Below are positions 24,750-34,446 of a DNA stretch of 64,000 nucleotides, piece by piece. Each line of letters starts with the position of its first letter. The first letter of the stretch is position 1. The notes beneath the pieces are model-generated. The model was given only the letters and a program-made list of their open reading frames with translations. It did no database searches and was not told where the DNA came from. Source of the DNA: Streptomyces flavidovirens DSM 40150 (GTDB taxonomy: Bacteria; Actinomycetota; Actinomycetes; Streptomycetales; Streptomycetaceae); assembly GCF_000429085.1 (NCBI RefSeq), contig NZ_AUBE01000023.1, positions 39,148 to 103,147 on the forward strand, read 5' to 3'. The translations under genes and the position numbers were made by a program.

Positions 24750-25465
24750 CGGCGCTGAGCGGGCTGGTGCTTGCCGACGCGGGGGAGGCGGCGGATCTTG
24801 CCGCGTTCCTCGGGCGGCTGATCCATTACGACCGGGCCGCGGCGGTTCGTCTGCAGGTGGGCGGTGGGGCGGTGGCGGTTTTCGGGCGGCCGCCGTCGTT
24901 CGACGTACTGGCTGTTCGGACCTCGCGGCTTGCGGGGGCGGATGCGGGTGGCGCGGGTGCGGGTGCCAGTGCCGGTGCGGGTGATCTTGACGTCACCGTG
25001 TCTGCCGGGGAGCTTCTCGAAGGCATCGACGAGTCCACCGGGGCGGTTGCCGTGCCCGGTGCGGTTACGGGGCCGCCGTGGGCCGGGGTGCTGCCGCCGC
25101 GTGGCGGCTGGCGGCAGGTTCCGGGGCTGCCGGGGCCCGACGCGATGCGCGCGGCGGTCGCGGCCGCGGTCGCGGAATTCCGGGCGCGGGACGAGGCGTT
25201 GGCCCCGGAGGACCGGACGCGGGCAGCTCGGGACCGTATCGGGCGGGAGATCTGGTCACGCACGCTGGGCGAGACGGAGCTGCCGCTGCGGGCGGTGCAC
25301 GCCGCGCAGTCGCTCGGCTTCCTGAGGCCCGCGCGCCGGGCCGACGCGGACCCGGCCGCGGTCGCGCTCCTGGCTGCGGGCGGCTGGCTCCGCCTGCGCA
25401 CGCCGTACGGGTCGATCGCGGTACGTCGCGCAGGGCTCGGGGTGCTTTCGGTGGCCCCGGTGTAG
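24746..25465 (+). CDS. Hypothetical protein, 239 aa
   Basis: Coupled to the thioesterase gene by ATGA. The N-terminal 70 residues look globular (LIHYDRAAAVRLQVGGGAVAVFGRPPSFDVLAVR). A Gly/Ala linker with a short AGAGASAGAG repeat follows. The C-terminal half is helical and ends in RTPYGSIAVRRAGLGVLSVAPV. It is well known in Streptomyces after the ettA/thioesterase pair, but I recall no function. No signal peptide or membrane helix. Confidence 0.75.
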   Translation: MTALSGLVLADAGEAADLAAFLGRLIHYDRAAAVRLQVGGGAVAVFGRPPSFDVLAVRTSRLAGADAGGAGAGASAGAGDLDVTVSAGELLEGIDESTGAVAVPGAVTGPPWAGVLPPRGGWRQVPGLPGPDAMRAAVAAAVAEFRARDEALAPEDRTRAARDRIGREIWSRTLGETELPLRAVHAAQSLGFLRPARRADADPAAVALLAAGGWLRLRTPYGSIAVRRAGLGVLSVAPV

Positions 25466-25605
25466 GTGGGGCCGGCGGGGGCCCTGGAGCGGCTTGCGCC
25501 GGGACGGGTCGGGCGGTGCGGCCGGGGGCCCAGCGGGCGGTTCCGTCCGCAAACGCCGGACGGGCTGGGTGGGTGGGTGGCCGGGTTCGAGCTGTGCCGG
25601 TCCGG
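25466..25605. other. Convergent intergenic region with repeat fragment
   Basis: 140 bases between convergent genes. GGGGGCCC-type inverted matches and GTCCGCAAACGCCGGAC, a fragment of the CAAACGCCGG repeat seen at 45391-45600 and 54294-54718, probably act as a two-way terminator. Confidence 0.5.
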
Positions 25606-26565
25606 TCAATCCCTGGTGTTGTCGGGCCAGATTCCTATGTGGTCCTGTTCCAGTTCCAGCATGACCCGGTGTTCCATACCCAGCGCCCGGGTGTATTCCG
25701 CGGGGAGCTGCAGGCGGCCCGCCCGGTCCAGCATCGCGTACTCCCTCGCCACCACCGACTCCTGGCCCGTCGTCGCGTCGACCTCCGTCCGGCGCAGTAC
25801 CTCCGACGACGTGCGGCCGTCGCGGATGGCCACCGTGCGGCGGACCTCGCTCGCCACCTGCTGGTCGTGGGTGACGATGACGATCGTCGTGCCCAGCTCC
25901 TCGTTCGCCGTACGGAAAGCCCCGAAGATCTGTTCCGCGGTCGCCGAGTCCAGTTCTCCGGTCGGTTCGTCGGCCAGGAGGACCGAGGGGCTGTTGGCGA
26001 GCGCCACCGCGATCGCTGTGCGCTGCTGCTCGCCGCCGGACATCTGGTGCGGGCGGCGGTCGCGGCAGTGGGCGACCTCCAGCATCGTGAGGAGCGCGTC
26101 GGCGCGGGCCGCGCGGTCACGGCTGCGGCTACGGCCGCGCAACTGCATGGGGAGCGCCACGTTCTGGGCCGCCGTCAGGTACGGGAGAAGGTTGCGTGCC
26201 GTCTGCTGCCAGACGAAGCCCACCACGTCCCGCCGGTACCGCAGCCGTTCCTTCGCGCCCATCGTCAGCAGGTCGCAGCCCGCCACCTTCGCCGCGCCCG
26301 CCGTCGGCTCGTCCAGGCCCGCCAGGATGTTCATCAGAGTGGACTTGCCGCTGCCCGACGCCCCCACGAGGGCCATCAACTCGCCCTCGTCCACCAGCAG
26401 GTCGAGGCCCTGGAGCGCCTGGACCTCCACGCCGTCCGTCGTGAAGATGCGGACCAGCCGGTCGCAGGAGATCAGCGCGTCGTGACCGTACGCCGGGCGG
26501 GCGCGGTGGGTCTTCGCCCGCCGTTCGAGCTCACCGAGGGATGTGGGGGAGGTGTCGGTTGTCAT
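25606..26565 (-). CDS. MacB/LolD-type ABC ATPase with AbrB-like tail
   Basis: 319 residues from ATG 26565. Walker A GASGSGKST near 72, WQQ Q-loop, signature MSGGEQQRTAIA near 170, Walker B VLLADEPTGELD and switch His in VTHDQ: a type VII export ATPase that pairs with FtsX-like permeases. After residue about 270, YAMLDRAGRLQLPAEYTRALGMEHRVMLELEQDHIGIWP looks like a SpoVT/AbrB beta-fold (GRLQLPAEY is the typical core), an unusual add-on for an ABC ATPase. It overlaps the upstream permease by ATGA and converges with the ettA operon. Confidence 0.85.
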   Translation of the reverse strand: MTTDTSPTSLGELERRAKTHRARPAYGHDALISCDRLVRIFTTDGVEVQALQGLDLLVDEGELMALVGASGSGKSTLMNILAGLDEPTAGAAKVAGCDLLTMGAKERLRYRRDVVGFVWQQTARNLLPYLTAAQNVALPMQLRGRSRSRDRAARADALLTMLEVAHCRDRRPHQMSGGEQQRTAIAVALANSPSVLLADEPTGELDSATAEQIFGAFRTANEELGTTIVIVTHDQQVASEVRRTVAIRDGRTSSEVLRRTEVDATTGQESVVAREYAMLDRAGRLQLPAEYTRALGMEHRVMLELEQDHIGIWPDNTRD

Positions 26566-29327
26566 GTGGCGTCTCCTGCCCTGAGTTCCGTTGTCGTCCT
26601 GAGGCGCGTCGTCCACCAGGCCTGCACCAACGCCACCACCGCCGCGATCGCGACAACGGCGCAGGCCGGCAGGAGCAACGACCAGGAGTCCGTGCGCAGT
26701 TGTACGACGCCCAGCGCGTCCAGCACCTCCAGCCGCCTCGGCGCCGCCATCGCCAGCTCCCCCAGATCGAGGCCGGGGCCCACGAGCTTGATCGCCGCCC
26801 AGCCCACCACCGCCCCGCCGAACGCCGCCAGCAGCGCCTGCGGCAGCGATTCGAGGACGAGCAGGCGCCGGCCCTGCGCGCGGGTGAGGCCCATGGTGCG
26901 CAGCCGGGCGAGGAGCGCCCGGCGTTCGGGGACGGTCTGGAGCAGGGAGAGCAGTACGGCCAGTACGGCGTATCCGGCGCCCGCCGCCACGGCCGCCGTG
27001 TAGAGGCAGCCGGCGCCCGCCTGGACCGGCGAGTCGGCGAGCGCGGCGCGCTCCTCGGAGCGGAACTTCACCTCGGCACCCTTCCCGGCGTCCCGTACCG
27101 CCGCCGATACGGCCGCCGTGTCCATGCCGTCGCCGGTGACCAGCAGGGTGTTCGGCAGGGGACGGTCCAGGTCGGCGGCGTTGACAAGCAGGAAGCCTTC
27201 GCCGGGCAGCGCGGGTGTGGTGGGGCGCTGGGCCGCCACGCGCACCTCGAAGTTCCCCGCCGAGGAGGTCAATCGCGTCGTACCCGCGCCGAGCCGCCCG
27301 GCGACCGACGGGGACGCGATCGCCCGGACCGGGCCGGCCGGCGATGGACGCTCGCCCGGTCGCTCAAGGATCTCGGCCGGAAAAGCGCCCAGGCCGGTGC
27401 GGCGCGCCAGCCGGGCGTACGACTCGGGCTCCACGGCCACCAAGGACACCGAGCCCTCGCGGTCGCGCAGGTCCAGGTCGTAGTCGATGAGCACGGGCGT
27501 CACCTCCCGCACCCCTTCGGCCTCGCGCACCGCACCCGCCAGCGAGGGCGGCAGGGCCTTCAGCCCCGATATCCGCGCGTCCGCGCCGACCGCCAGCGTC
27601 GACGCCCGCTCTCGCGCGTCCGCGATCCCGGTGAGTACGGAGCCGCCGAAGGCCGCAGTGGTCAGCGCGGTCAGCAGGGCGAGCAGTGGCAGCGCGGCCG
27701 TGGCGGGGGAGCGGCCCGCGCGGGCCAGCGACAGGAACCCGATCGCGCCGCGCCGCCGTGCCATCGACCGGGCCGCGAGCCGCAGGGGCAGCGGATAGAG
27801 GCGTACGAGAACGAGCGCCGCGATGACGCCGACCAGTACCGGGGCCGCACTGACCAGTTGGTCGACCTGGCCCGTCCCCGCGCCCCGGCGGCGCAGTGCG
27901 GCGACCGCCGCGGTGGCGAGCGTGAGCAGGGTGAGCTCGGCGACCGTACGCCGCCTGGACGGTCTCGCGTGCACCAGGTCGTTACGCCCGCCGTGCGCCC
28001 GCGGCCTGCGGTGGACGTACACGGCGCGCAGTGGCAGCGCGCAGCAGGCGATCAGCGCGACGGCCCCGGAGGCCAGTGCCGCGGGCAGCGCGCGGCCGGC
28101 GGGGAGCAGCAGCACGGCCAGCCCCCAGCCGCCCGCGGCGGCGGGCACCGCCAGGACCGCTGTCTCGGCGAGCAGCCGTCCGCCGATGCCGCGGAGGGAG
28201 CCGCCGCGTGAACGCAGCAGGGCGAGCTCGGCCCCGCGGCGCGCGGCGGCCAGGCCGCCGGCCATCAGCAGCACCACGGACGCGACGGTGCCGACGCCGA
28301 ACGCCGCGACCGCGACGACGGGGCCGATGGCGCCGAGGGTCCCGGAGTAGGAGGCGAGCAGGTCGTCCAGGCGGGAGTCGACGTTCACGCCGGGTACGGC
28401 CTCGGCGCGCATCCGGGCCAGGCCGGGGCCGTGTTCGAGGGAAGCGATCCGGGTTCTGAGACCGGGCAGACCGGCGGCCGTGAACGCGTCGGGCCGGGGT
28501 GCGAAGCGCCAGTACAGCTCGGGGCTCGGGTCGACGCCGAAGATCGCGGGGGCTGCTTCGGGGGCCAGCAGCAGCGCCGCGACCCAGTACCGCATGGGCG
28601 CGCCGGAAGTGGGCTCGAACCGCAGACCGGGGGTGCGGAGCAACGGTTCGTACGACCAGTAGCTCAGCTCGGGCCGGCGCGGCTCGACGATCCCGGTGAC
28701 GGTCACCGCCAGGCTGCCGCGCCGCACGGGCGAGCCGACGTGGACGGTGGAACCGACCCTGAGCTTCAGTGACTTCGCGGTGGCGGTGGTGACCGCGGCC
28801 TCCACCGCGCCCGTCCGCCCGGTGACCGTGGCCGCCCCGGCCCGCGGCAGCCGCCCGTCGCGCAGCCGGGAGTGCTGGGACAGCGCGGACTGGGTGCTCA
28901 GCGAGAACCTCGGCGGCAGGCCGTCCGGGCGGGGGAGCCAGGGGTCGTCCGCGATGAACGGCTCGATGGTGTGCACGCCGTACGCCGACTGCGGGGCATC
29001 GGCCGGCAGTCCGTCCGGCAGCAGTTCCTCCGCCTTCCGGTACCGCTCGGCCATGAGGGCGGGCCGGGCGTACTCGTGGCGTCGGGACGGATTGATCGTG
29101 TCGTCCGACAGGTCGGTGGTCAGCTCGATGACGCTCTGGCCGGCCGACGCCGTGCGCACCGCGTGGCGCAGGCCCCGGTCCTCGTACGTGTCGACCGCGC
29201 GGGGGAACGCCGCCCCGAGTGCGGAGGTGAGCAGTACGAGCAGCACGAGCGCGACGGCCGGGCCCGGCGCGGCACGCAGCCGGGTGCGGACCCACGGCGC
29301 GACCGCCTTCTTCGCCGTCCCGCCCAT
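26562..29327 (-). CDS. FtsX-like ABC permease, 921 aa
   Basis: The first helix lies at residues 22-42 (AVALVLLVLLTSALGA) and is followed by a large extracellular domain. Three helices cluster near 330-440, several more lie between 470 and 570, then there is a second extracellular domain, and three helices near 770-910 (YAVLAVLLSLLQTV, ALLAAFGGAVVGWAAI, LLPACAVVAIAAVVALVQAWW). This is the duplicated MacB-like fold of large actinobacterial permeases. One base separates it from the partner permease upstream, and it is coupled to the ATPase downstream. It likely moves a lipid, lipoprotein or peptide; substrate unknown. Confidence 0.85.
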   Translation of the reverse strand: MGGTAKKAVAPWVRTRLRAAPGPAVALVLLVLLTSALGAAFPRAVDTYEDRGLRHAVRTASAGQSVIELTTDLSDDTINPSRRHEYARPALMAERYRKAEELLPDGLPADAPQSAYGVHTIEPFIADDPWLPRPDGLPPRFSLSTQSALSQHSRLRDGRLPRAGAATVTGRTGAVEAAVTTATAKSLKLRVGSTVHVGSPVRRGSLAVTVTGIVEPRRPELSYWSYEPLLRTPGLRFEPTSGAPMRYWVAALLLAPEAAPAIFGVDPSPELYWRFAPRPDAFTAAGLPGLRTRIASLEHGPGLARMRAEAVPGVNVDSRLDDLLASYSGTLGAIGPVVAVAAFGVGTVASVVLLMAGGLAAARRGAELALLRSRGGSLRGIGGRLLAETAVLAVPAAAGGWGLAVLLLPAGRALPAALASGAVALIACCALPLRAVYVHRRPRAHGGRNDLVHARPSRRRTVAELTLLTLATAAVAALRRRGAGTGQVDQLVSAAPVLVGVIAALVLVRLYPLPLRLAARSMARRRGAIGFLSLARAGRSPATAALPLLALLTALTTAAFGGSVLTGIADARERASTLAVGADARISGLKALPPSLAGAVREAEGVREVTPVLIDYDLDLRDREGSVSLVAVEPESYARLARRTGLGAFPAEILERPGERPSPAGPVRAIASPSVAGRLGAGTTRLTSSAGNFEVRVAAQRPTTPALPGEGFLLVNAADLDRPLPNTLLVTGDGMDTAAVSAAVRDAGKGAEVKFRSEERAALADSPVQAGAGCLYTAAVAAGAGYAVLAVLLSLLQTVPERRALLARLRTMGLTRAQGRRLLVLESLPQALLAAFGGAVVGWAAIKLVGPGLDLGELAMAAPRRLEVLDALGVVQLRTDSWSLLLPACAVVAIAAVVALVQAWWTTRLRTTTELRAGDAT

Positions 29328-29328
29328 G

Positions 29329-32300
29329 TCAGTTGCCTCCTTGGGTGCGCAGGGCGGTCGCCGGATCGCCCCGCCGCAGCGCGAGCGCCGCCACGATCAG
29401 CAGGGGTACGGCGGCCACCCCGGCCAGCAGCGCCGTCACCGGCCCGGCGGGCAGTTCGACCAGGACGTGCGGGACGGGCCGGGCGGCCTGTTCGGTGAGC
29501 ACGATGAGCGGGATCACGGTCCGGGCCAGCGCGGTGCCCAGGGCCAGCCCGACGAGCAGGGCCAGGCCGATCAGCAGGCACTGTTCGGCGGCGTGCAGGC
29601 GGGCGAGCCGGCGCCGGGGTGCGCCGAGGGCGCGCAGTACGGCGAACTCGGCGGAACGTTCCCGCAGCGACCCCGCCACGCTCACCGAGAACCCGACGGC
29701 GGCCAGCGCCGCCGCGACGACGGCCGCCGCGATCAGCGCCGCCTGTGGGCCCGCGCCCAGGGGGTCGTCGTGCAGCTCGCGGGCGATCTCGTCGCGCACC
29801 TGGATCTGCGCGGGGTCGAGGTCGCGCCGCTCGCGCAGCGCCGACGCCACGTCGCCGGACGCGCCGGGTTCGGTGAACAGCCACCATTCGGTGGGCGGCA
29901 GCGAGGCGTTGGGCAGCGCGGCGAGCACCTGGTTGACGGCCCGCAGGTCGAGCAGAACCGCGCCGCCCTCGGTCTCGGGGTCCTTGGCCTGCGCGAGGGT
30001 ACGGGTGCTCGGCCCCGTGGTCGGCAGTTCCCGTACCACTGCGGTGATCTTCACCTTCAGCGATTCGCCCGCCAGCGGGATCTCCAGGACGGAACCGGCC
30101 TCGGCGCCGCTGGAGTCCAGGAAGCGGTCGGTCACGACGGCGGCGGGCAGCGGCGGCTCGGGAGCGGCGGCGGTGATCCGAATGCCGACGGTCAGCGGGT
30201 CGGCGTACTGGCCGGCGGCCCTCTCCGGTCTGCCCGTGTCGTACGTGATGTCCAGCGGTGCGGCCGCGGAGGAGCCGAGCCGGCGGATGCTCGGCATGAC
30301 GTCGATCAACAACGGGTCCGTCGTGCCGATGGATGCCTTGGCGCGCCACTTCAGCCCCTTGGGCAGCGGGACTTCACGGGAGTCGCCGTCCGCGCCCAGC
30401 GACCGTACGGCGCCGAGGGTCAGCCGCTCCCGCGCGTCCGCGACGTCCAGCAACTCCTGGTCGATGTCGATCGCGGTGAGCGTCAGCGGCCCGGCCGGCT
30501 TCCCCTCGGGGGCGCCCGCCGCCCCGGCGATGTCCAGCGTGTACGTGTGCGGGCGGCCGCCCGGCCGCAGCGGCCCCATCGAGAGCTGGTACGGCACGCC
30601 GTAGCGGTCCTCCAGGGTGACTCTCAGGGACGGGGCCAGGTCGTCGCCGGCGTTCAGGTTCGTCGACCGGAAGGTCATGTCGAGGGCGAGCCGGGCGGTG
30701 TCCTCGGGCAGCAGTACCCCGTCAGAACCCCGCCCCGGCTTCGCGGGCGTCAGAGCGCCGGTCACGCGGTCCGCGTCCCCACCCTCGGCCAGGTCGTCGC
30801 GCAGCCGCAGCCCTTCGGCGGCGAGCGCGGTGTCCAGGGCGAGAACGGTCGCCGAGCGCCCGTCGGACAGTTCCAGACCGGTACGGGCGGCGGGCGCCGC
30901 GGAGCGTACGCCCGGCAACGCGTCGTACACCCCGCCCTGGCCCAACTGCGGCGTACCGCTGCCCAGTACGCGGACCGGCGCACCCGATCTGAAGTCAGCC
31001 TGGTCGTCCTGCGAACGGTCCCACGTCGCGCCCTGCCCGATCGCCAGCACACCCATCGCCACCGCCGGCACGAGCAGCAGCACCGGGCCCGCGCCACGCA
31101 TCGGACGGCGGCTGAGCTGCCAGCCCGCCAAGGCCGCCGACAGGCCCCGGCCACGGGCGGTGCGGCGCTCCGCGAGGCGGGCGAGGGGCGGCAGCAGCCG
31201 CAGGGTGGGCAGCGTGCCGGCCAGCAGCGCAAGCGCGGGGGCCGCGACCAGCAGCGGATCGATGCCCAGCCTGCCCTCGCGGTCACCGCTGAGCGCACCG
31301 CTGCCCGAGGCCCGCCGGTCGAGCTGCCAGTACGCGACACCGGCGATCACCAGGAGCCCGATGTCCGCGCCCGCCCGCAGCGGACCGGGCAGCGCGCGGG
31401 CGCGGCCGCCGCCCTCGCGACCCGCGCCGAGCGCCGGTGCCACCACGGCCGCCGCACAGCCGGCCGCCACCGCCGCGCCGACCAGCCAGAGCTGCCCGGT
31501 CAGGGGGGTGTTGAGACGCAACCCGATCCGGGACAGCGGCCCTTGCCCCGCGATCAGCCGGGTCAGGGGCCCGGCGAGCAGCGGCGCGCACAGCCCGGCG
31601 GGGGCGGCGAGCAGGACGGCCTCGGCGGCGGCGAGGACGGTGACGCGCTGCCGGGAGCCGCCGCGGGCCCGCAACAGGGCGGTCTCGCCCGCCCGTTCGG
31701 AGCTGAGCAGCCGGGCGACCAGGAGGAGCGCGTAACCGGCGAGCAGCACCAGCTGGAGCGAGACGATCAGCAGCGTTGAACGGGAGACCAGGAGCGAGCG
31801 CTCCGACTGGTCCAGCACGTCGGGCAGCGACGTGCGGACGGTGACCTTCCCCTTGAGCGGCTCCTGGGCGTCGAGATGGGCGAGGGCGCTCTTCGCGGCT
31901 TTGCGCAGCGGCCCGATCCGGTCGGTGGTGACCGTACGGAAGTCGGCGGTCGCCAGCCAGCCGACGTGGCCCGTGCTGACACGGCCCGAGCTCATGAGCG
32001 CGGGGTCCGCGAGCAGCGGACCGTAGGTCGTGAACGCGAGCTTGCTGACGCCGCGGCCGCCCTGCTCGTCCAACTGCCAGTAGGGATCAGCCCGGTCGGC
32101 GGGCCGGTAGAGGCCGGTGACACGGACCTTCAGCGCCGCGCCGCCGAGCCGGTCGGTGAGGGCGAACACCTTCCGGCCGGGCTTCACCTTCAGCTCCTGG
32201 GCGACCACTTCGGGCAGCGCCACGTCGGCGACGGCGCCGGTCACCCTGCCGGGCCAGACACCCGCCGTCAGCCGTACCCGCGAGCGGTCCAGCGAGGCGA

Positions 32301-32664
32301 GGTGCGTGAGGTCGGGGTCCTCGTCGGTGGCGCCGGACGACCGGAGGCCGGGCGGCAGGGCGTACGGTCCCGAGCGGCCGAGCCCGCGCAGCTCCACCGG
32401 CAGCCCGTCGAAGGCCTGGCGCGCCCCGGCCAGCACTGCGTCGTCCGCCTTCGCGTGCCCGCCGGTCAGCGCCTCCCCCTTGATCAGCAACGCTGACGCC
32501 GCGGCGTTCCTGGTCCGCAGGGAGTGGCGGAACCCGGCGTCACCGATGGAGCCGGAGAAGGCGGTGAGGGTCGCGAGTACGGCCGTCGTCAGGAGGACGG
32601 ACAGCAGCGCGGCGGCAAGCAGCAGCCGATGCGCGCGTACGCGCAGAAATATGAACCCCGCCAC
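29329..32664 (-). CDS. FtsX-like ABC permease, about 1111 aa
   Basis: I prefer GTG 32664, which has GGGGGGAAC upstream; an ATG at 32703 would add 13 residues. A first helix (HRLLLAAALLSVLLTTAVLATLTAF) is followed by a 250-residue extracellular part. A helix cluster near 300-500 comes next, then a second extracellular domain, and a final helix set near 985-1100 (ALIAAAVVAAALAAVGFSVSVAG, LLIGLALLVGLALGTAL, LLAGVAAVPLLIVAALAL). It heads the three-gene ABC operon with the 921-residue permease and the ATPase. Two unequal permeases plus one ATPase suggest a heterodimeric transporter. Confidence 0.85.
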   Translation of the reverse strand: MAGFIFLRVRAHRLLLAAALLSVLLTTAVLATLTAFSGSIGDAGFRHSLRTRNAAASALLIKGEALTGGHAKADDAVLAGARQAFDGLPVELRGLGRSGPYALPPGLRSSGATDEDPDLTHLASLDRSRVRLTAGVWPGRVTGAVADVALPEVVAQELKVKPGRKVFALTDRLGGAALKVRVTGLYRPADRADPYWQLDEQGGRGVSKLAFTTYGPLLADPALMSSGRVSTGHVGWLATADFRTVTTDRIGPLRKAAKSALAHLDAQEPLKGKVTVRTSLPDVLDQSERSLLVSRSTLLIVSLQLVLLAGYALLLVARLLSSERAGETALLRARGGSRQRVTVLAAAEAVLLAAPAGLCAPLLAGPLTRLIAGQGPLSRIGLRLNTPLTGQLWLVGAAVAAGCAAAVVAPALGAGREGGGRARALPGPLRAGADIGLLVIAGVAYWQLDRRASGSGALSGDREGRLGIDPLLVAAPALALLAGTLPTLRLLPPLARLAERRTARGRGLSAALAGWQLSRRPMRGAGPVLLLVPAVAMGVLAIGQGATWDRSQDDQADFRSGAPVRVLGSGTPQLGQGGVYDALPGVRSAAPAARTGLELSDGRSATVLALDTALAAEGLRLRDDLAEGGDADRVTGALTPAKPGRGSDGVLLPEDTARLALDMTFRSTNLNAGDDLAPSLRVTLEDRYGVPYQLSMGPLRPGGRPHTYTLDIAGAAGAPEGKPAGPLTLTAIDIDQELLDVADARERLTLGAVRSLGADGDSREVPLPKGLKWRAKASIGTTDPLLIDVMPSIRRLGSSAAAPLDITYDTGRPERAAGQYADPLTVGIRITAAAPEPPLPAAVVTDRFLDSSGAEAGSVLEIPLAGESLKVKITAVVRELPTTGPSTRTLAQAKDPETEGGAVLLDLRAVNQVLAALPNASLPPTEWWLFTEPGASGDVASALRERRDLDPAQIQVRDEIARELHDDPLGAGPQAALIAAAVVAAALAAVGFSVSVAGSLRERSAEFAVLRALGAPRRRLARLHAAEQCLLIGLALLVGLALGTALARTVIPLIVLTEQAARPVPHVLVELPAGPVTALLAGVAAVPLLIVAALALRRGDPATALRTQGGN

Positions 32665-32875
32665 CCGTTCCCCCCGAAACCGCCACACCGTGGTGCTACG
32701 CACCCATAGGCCTCTGCCGGTGCCATTGGCCTGTGGGGATGCTGTCAGAGTCGGGTGGCGGACGAAACCGCTTCCACAGGGGACTTGACGCGATCGTGAC
32801 CGGATTGCGGGCGCCGGTCACCGCGATGCGGGCGTCGGCCCCTCAGTCTCGCCCCTCCCGCGTCAGGCTTCCGCG

Positions 32876-33280
32876 TCAGCCCTCGGTGTTCAGCATCGAA
32901 GCGGCCGCGTACGTCAGGTAGTTCCACAACTGCCGCTCGTGCTCCTCGGACAGCCCGAGCTCGTCGACGGCGGCGCGCATGTGCTTGAGCCAGGCGTCGT
33001 GCGCGGCCTTGTCGACGGTGAACGGCGCGTGCCGCATCCGCAGGCGCGGGTGGCCGCGGTTGTCGCTGTACGTACGGGGGCCGCCCCAGTACTGCATCAG
33101 GAAGAGGGCGAGCCGCTCCTCGGCGGGGCCCAGATCCTCCTCCGGGTACATGGGCTTGAGCAGCGGGTCCTCCGCGACTCCCTGGTAGAACCGGTGCACC
33201 AGGCGCCGAAAGGTCTCCTCGCCGCCGACCTGCTCGTAGAAGGTCTGCTCCTGAAGCGTGCCGCGCGGAATCTCTTTCAC
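32876..33280 (-). CDS. glbO: Group II truncated haemoglobin
   Basis: 134 residues. FYEQVGGEETFRRLVHRFYQGVAEDPLLKPMYPEEDL is the A-B-E region. QYWGGPRTYSDNRGHPRLRMRHAPF has the proximal His and the YSDNRGHPRLRMRH signature of GlbO-type globins, and the Trp in DAWLKHM is the typical G8 residue. Such globins bind oxygen and are linked to defence against reactive oxygen or nitrogen. The gene stands alone, divergent from the methyltransferase. Confidence 0.92.
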   Translation of the reverse strand: MKEIPRGTLQEQTFYEQVGGEETFRRLVHRFYQGVAEDPLLKPMYPEEDLGPAEERLALFLMQYWGGPRTYSDNRGHPRLRMRHAPFTVDKAAHDAWLKHMRAAVDELGLSEEHERQLWNYLTYAAASMLNTEG

Positions 33281-33396
33281 CCGTCCATCGTCTCAGACGG
33301 ACCGGCCGACGACCTAAGGCCTAGGACCGCCACCCAACGCCCACCCACGGCCCCCAGCCACTCGCTTCCCGGCCCGCGCCGCGCGACAGTGGGCGT

Positions 33397-34374
33397 ATGG
33401 GCGCACCTGACGTGGACAAGTACGCCGAGGCCCGTGCGGCACTCGTACGGGACATGACGGCGGCCGGGGCCCTCGACGACCCCGCCTGGCGCGCGGCCTT
33501 CACCGAGGTCCCGCGGCACCTGTTCGTGCCGTACTACTTCGTCCCCGGCCCGGCGGGCCACGAGCGGCTGTGGGGCGAGGACCCCGATCCCAGGCGGCGG
33601 GCGCGGTGGCTGGCAGGGGTCTACTCGGACGCGCCCCTGGCGACGCGCATGCGCGGCAGCGAGCTGGTCTCCTCCAGCAGCCAGCCGTCGCTGATGGCGG
33701 GGATGCTGGAGGAGCTGGACGTACGGGACGGGAACGCCGTACTGGAGATCGGCGCGGGCACCGGCTACAACGCGGCGCTCCTCTCGCACCGCCTCGGCGA
33801 CGACAAGGTGACCACGGTCGACCTCGACCCGGAGATCACGGAGTCGGCACGCAAGCACCTGGAGGCGGCGGGTTACCACCCGACGGTGGTAACCGGCGAC
33901 GGCGCGCGCGGCTGTCCCGCCCGCGCTCCCTTCGACCGGATCATCGCGACCTGCGCCCTGCCGTCCGTACCGTGCGCCTGGCTCGCCCAGTGCCGGCCGG
34001 GGGCGCGGATCGTGGCGCCGCTGGCGACCGGCCTGATCGCGCTGGGCGTACGGGACGCCACGCACGCGGAGGGGCGCTTCCTGCACACTCCGGCGTACTT
34101 CGTGCCGCTGCGCGGCGGCCCGGCGGAGTCCACGTCGGGGAACCTGGGCGGGCTGCCGCGCCGAGCGCTGGAGAACGACCTGTTCCGGTTCATGCTCACG
34201 CTGACCGCGGGCAGCCTGGACCCGCACGAGGCGCTGACGCTGTGGCACCGCGAGCATCGCCCGCCGCGGGAACGCTTCGGTATCACGATCGCCGGGGACG
34301 GCGAGTGGGCGTGGCTGGACGATCCGCAGGGGCCGTACGCATGGCCGCTGGGCGGGGCGGCGGGGGCGGCGTAG
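33397..34374 (+). CDS. PCMT-like protein methyltransferase
   Basis: 325 residues. DPAWRAAFTEVPRHLFVPYY and SSSQPSLMAGMLEELDVRDGNAVLEIGAGTGYNAALLSHRLG match the protein-L-isoaspartate O-methyltransferase fold, with the SAM-binding motif LEIGAGTGYN near residue 118 and VDLDPEITESARKHL after it. The C-terminal 120 residues go beyond the basic enzyme, as in actinobacterial relatives, some of which act on peptide natural products. No biosynthetic precursor is nearby, so repair or a housekeeping role is more likely. Confidence 0.8.
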   Translation: MGAPDVDKYAEARAALVRDMTAAGALDDPAWRAAFTEVPRHLFVPYYFVPGPAGHERLWGEDPDPRRRARWLAGVYSDAPLATRMRGSELVSSSSQPSLMAGMLEELDVRDGNAVLEIGAGTGYNAALLSHRLGDDKVTTVDLDPEITESARKHLEAAGYHPTVVTGDGARGCPARAPFDRIIATCALPSVPCAWLAQCRPGARIVAPLATGLIALGVRDATHAEGRFLHTPAYFVPLRGGPAESTSGNLGGLPRRALENDLFRFMLTLTAGSLDPHEALTLWHREHRPPRERFGITIAGDGEWAWLDDPQGPYAWPLGGAAGAA

Positions 34375-34399
34375 ATCGGCCGCTGCCGCGAGGTTTCGC

Positions 34400-34431
34400 C
34401 CCCGGAACCCCGCTGCCGCGGGGTTCCGGGG
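34400..34431. terminator. Bidirectional terminator
   Basis: Perfect 14-bp stem (CCCCGGAACCCCGC and complement) with loop TGCC between the convergent methyltransferase and FHA genes; CTTTGTTAAT follows on the plus side. Confidence 0.75.
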
Positions 34432-34446
34432 CGTCCGGGGGCTTTG

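Noticed and set aside
26578..28350. Long plus-strand frames opposite the FtsX permease genes
   Set aside because: They mirror the third-position GC bias of the minus-strand permeases and have Arg/Pro-rich nonsense composition and no ribosome sites.
33397..34374. Lanthipeptide-type O-methyltransferase cluster
   Set aside because: No precursor peptide, cyclase or dehydratase genes lie nearby, so a biosynthetic cluster is not supported.
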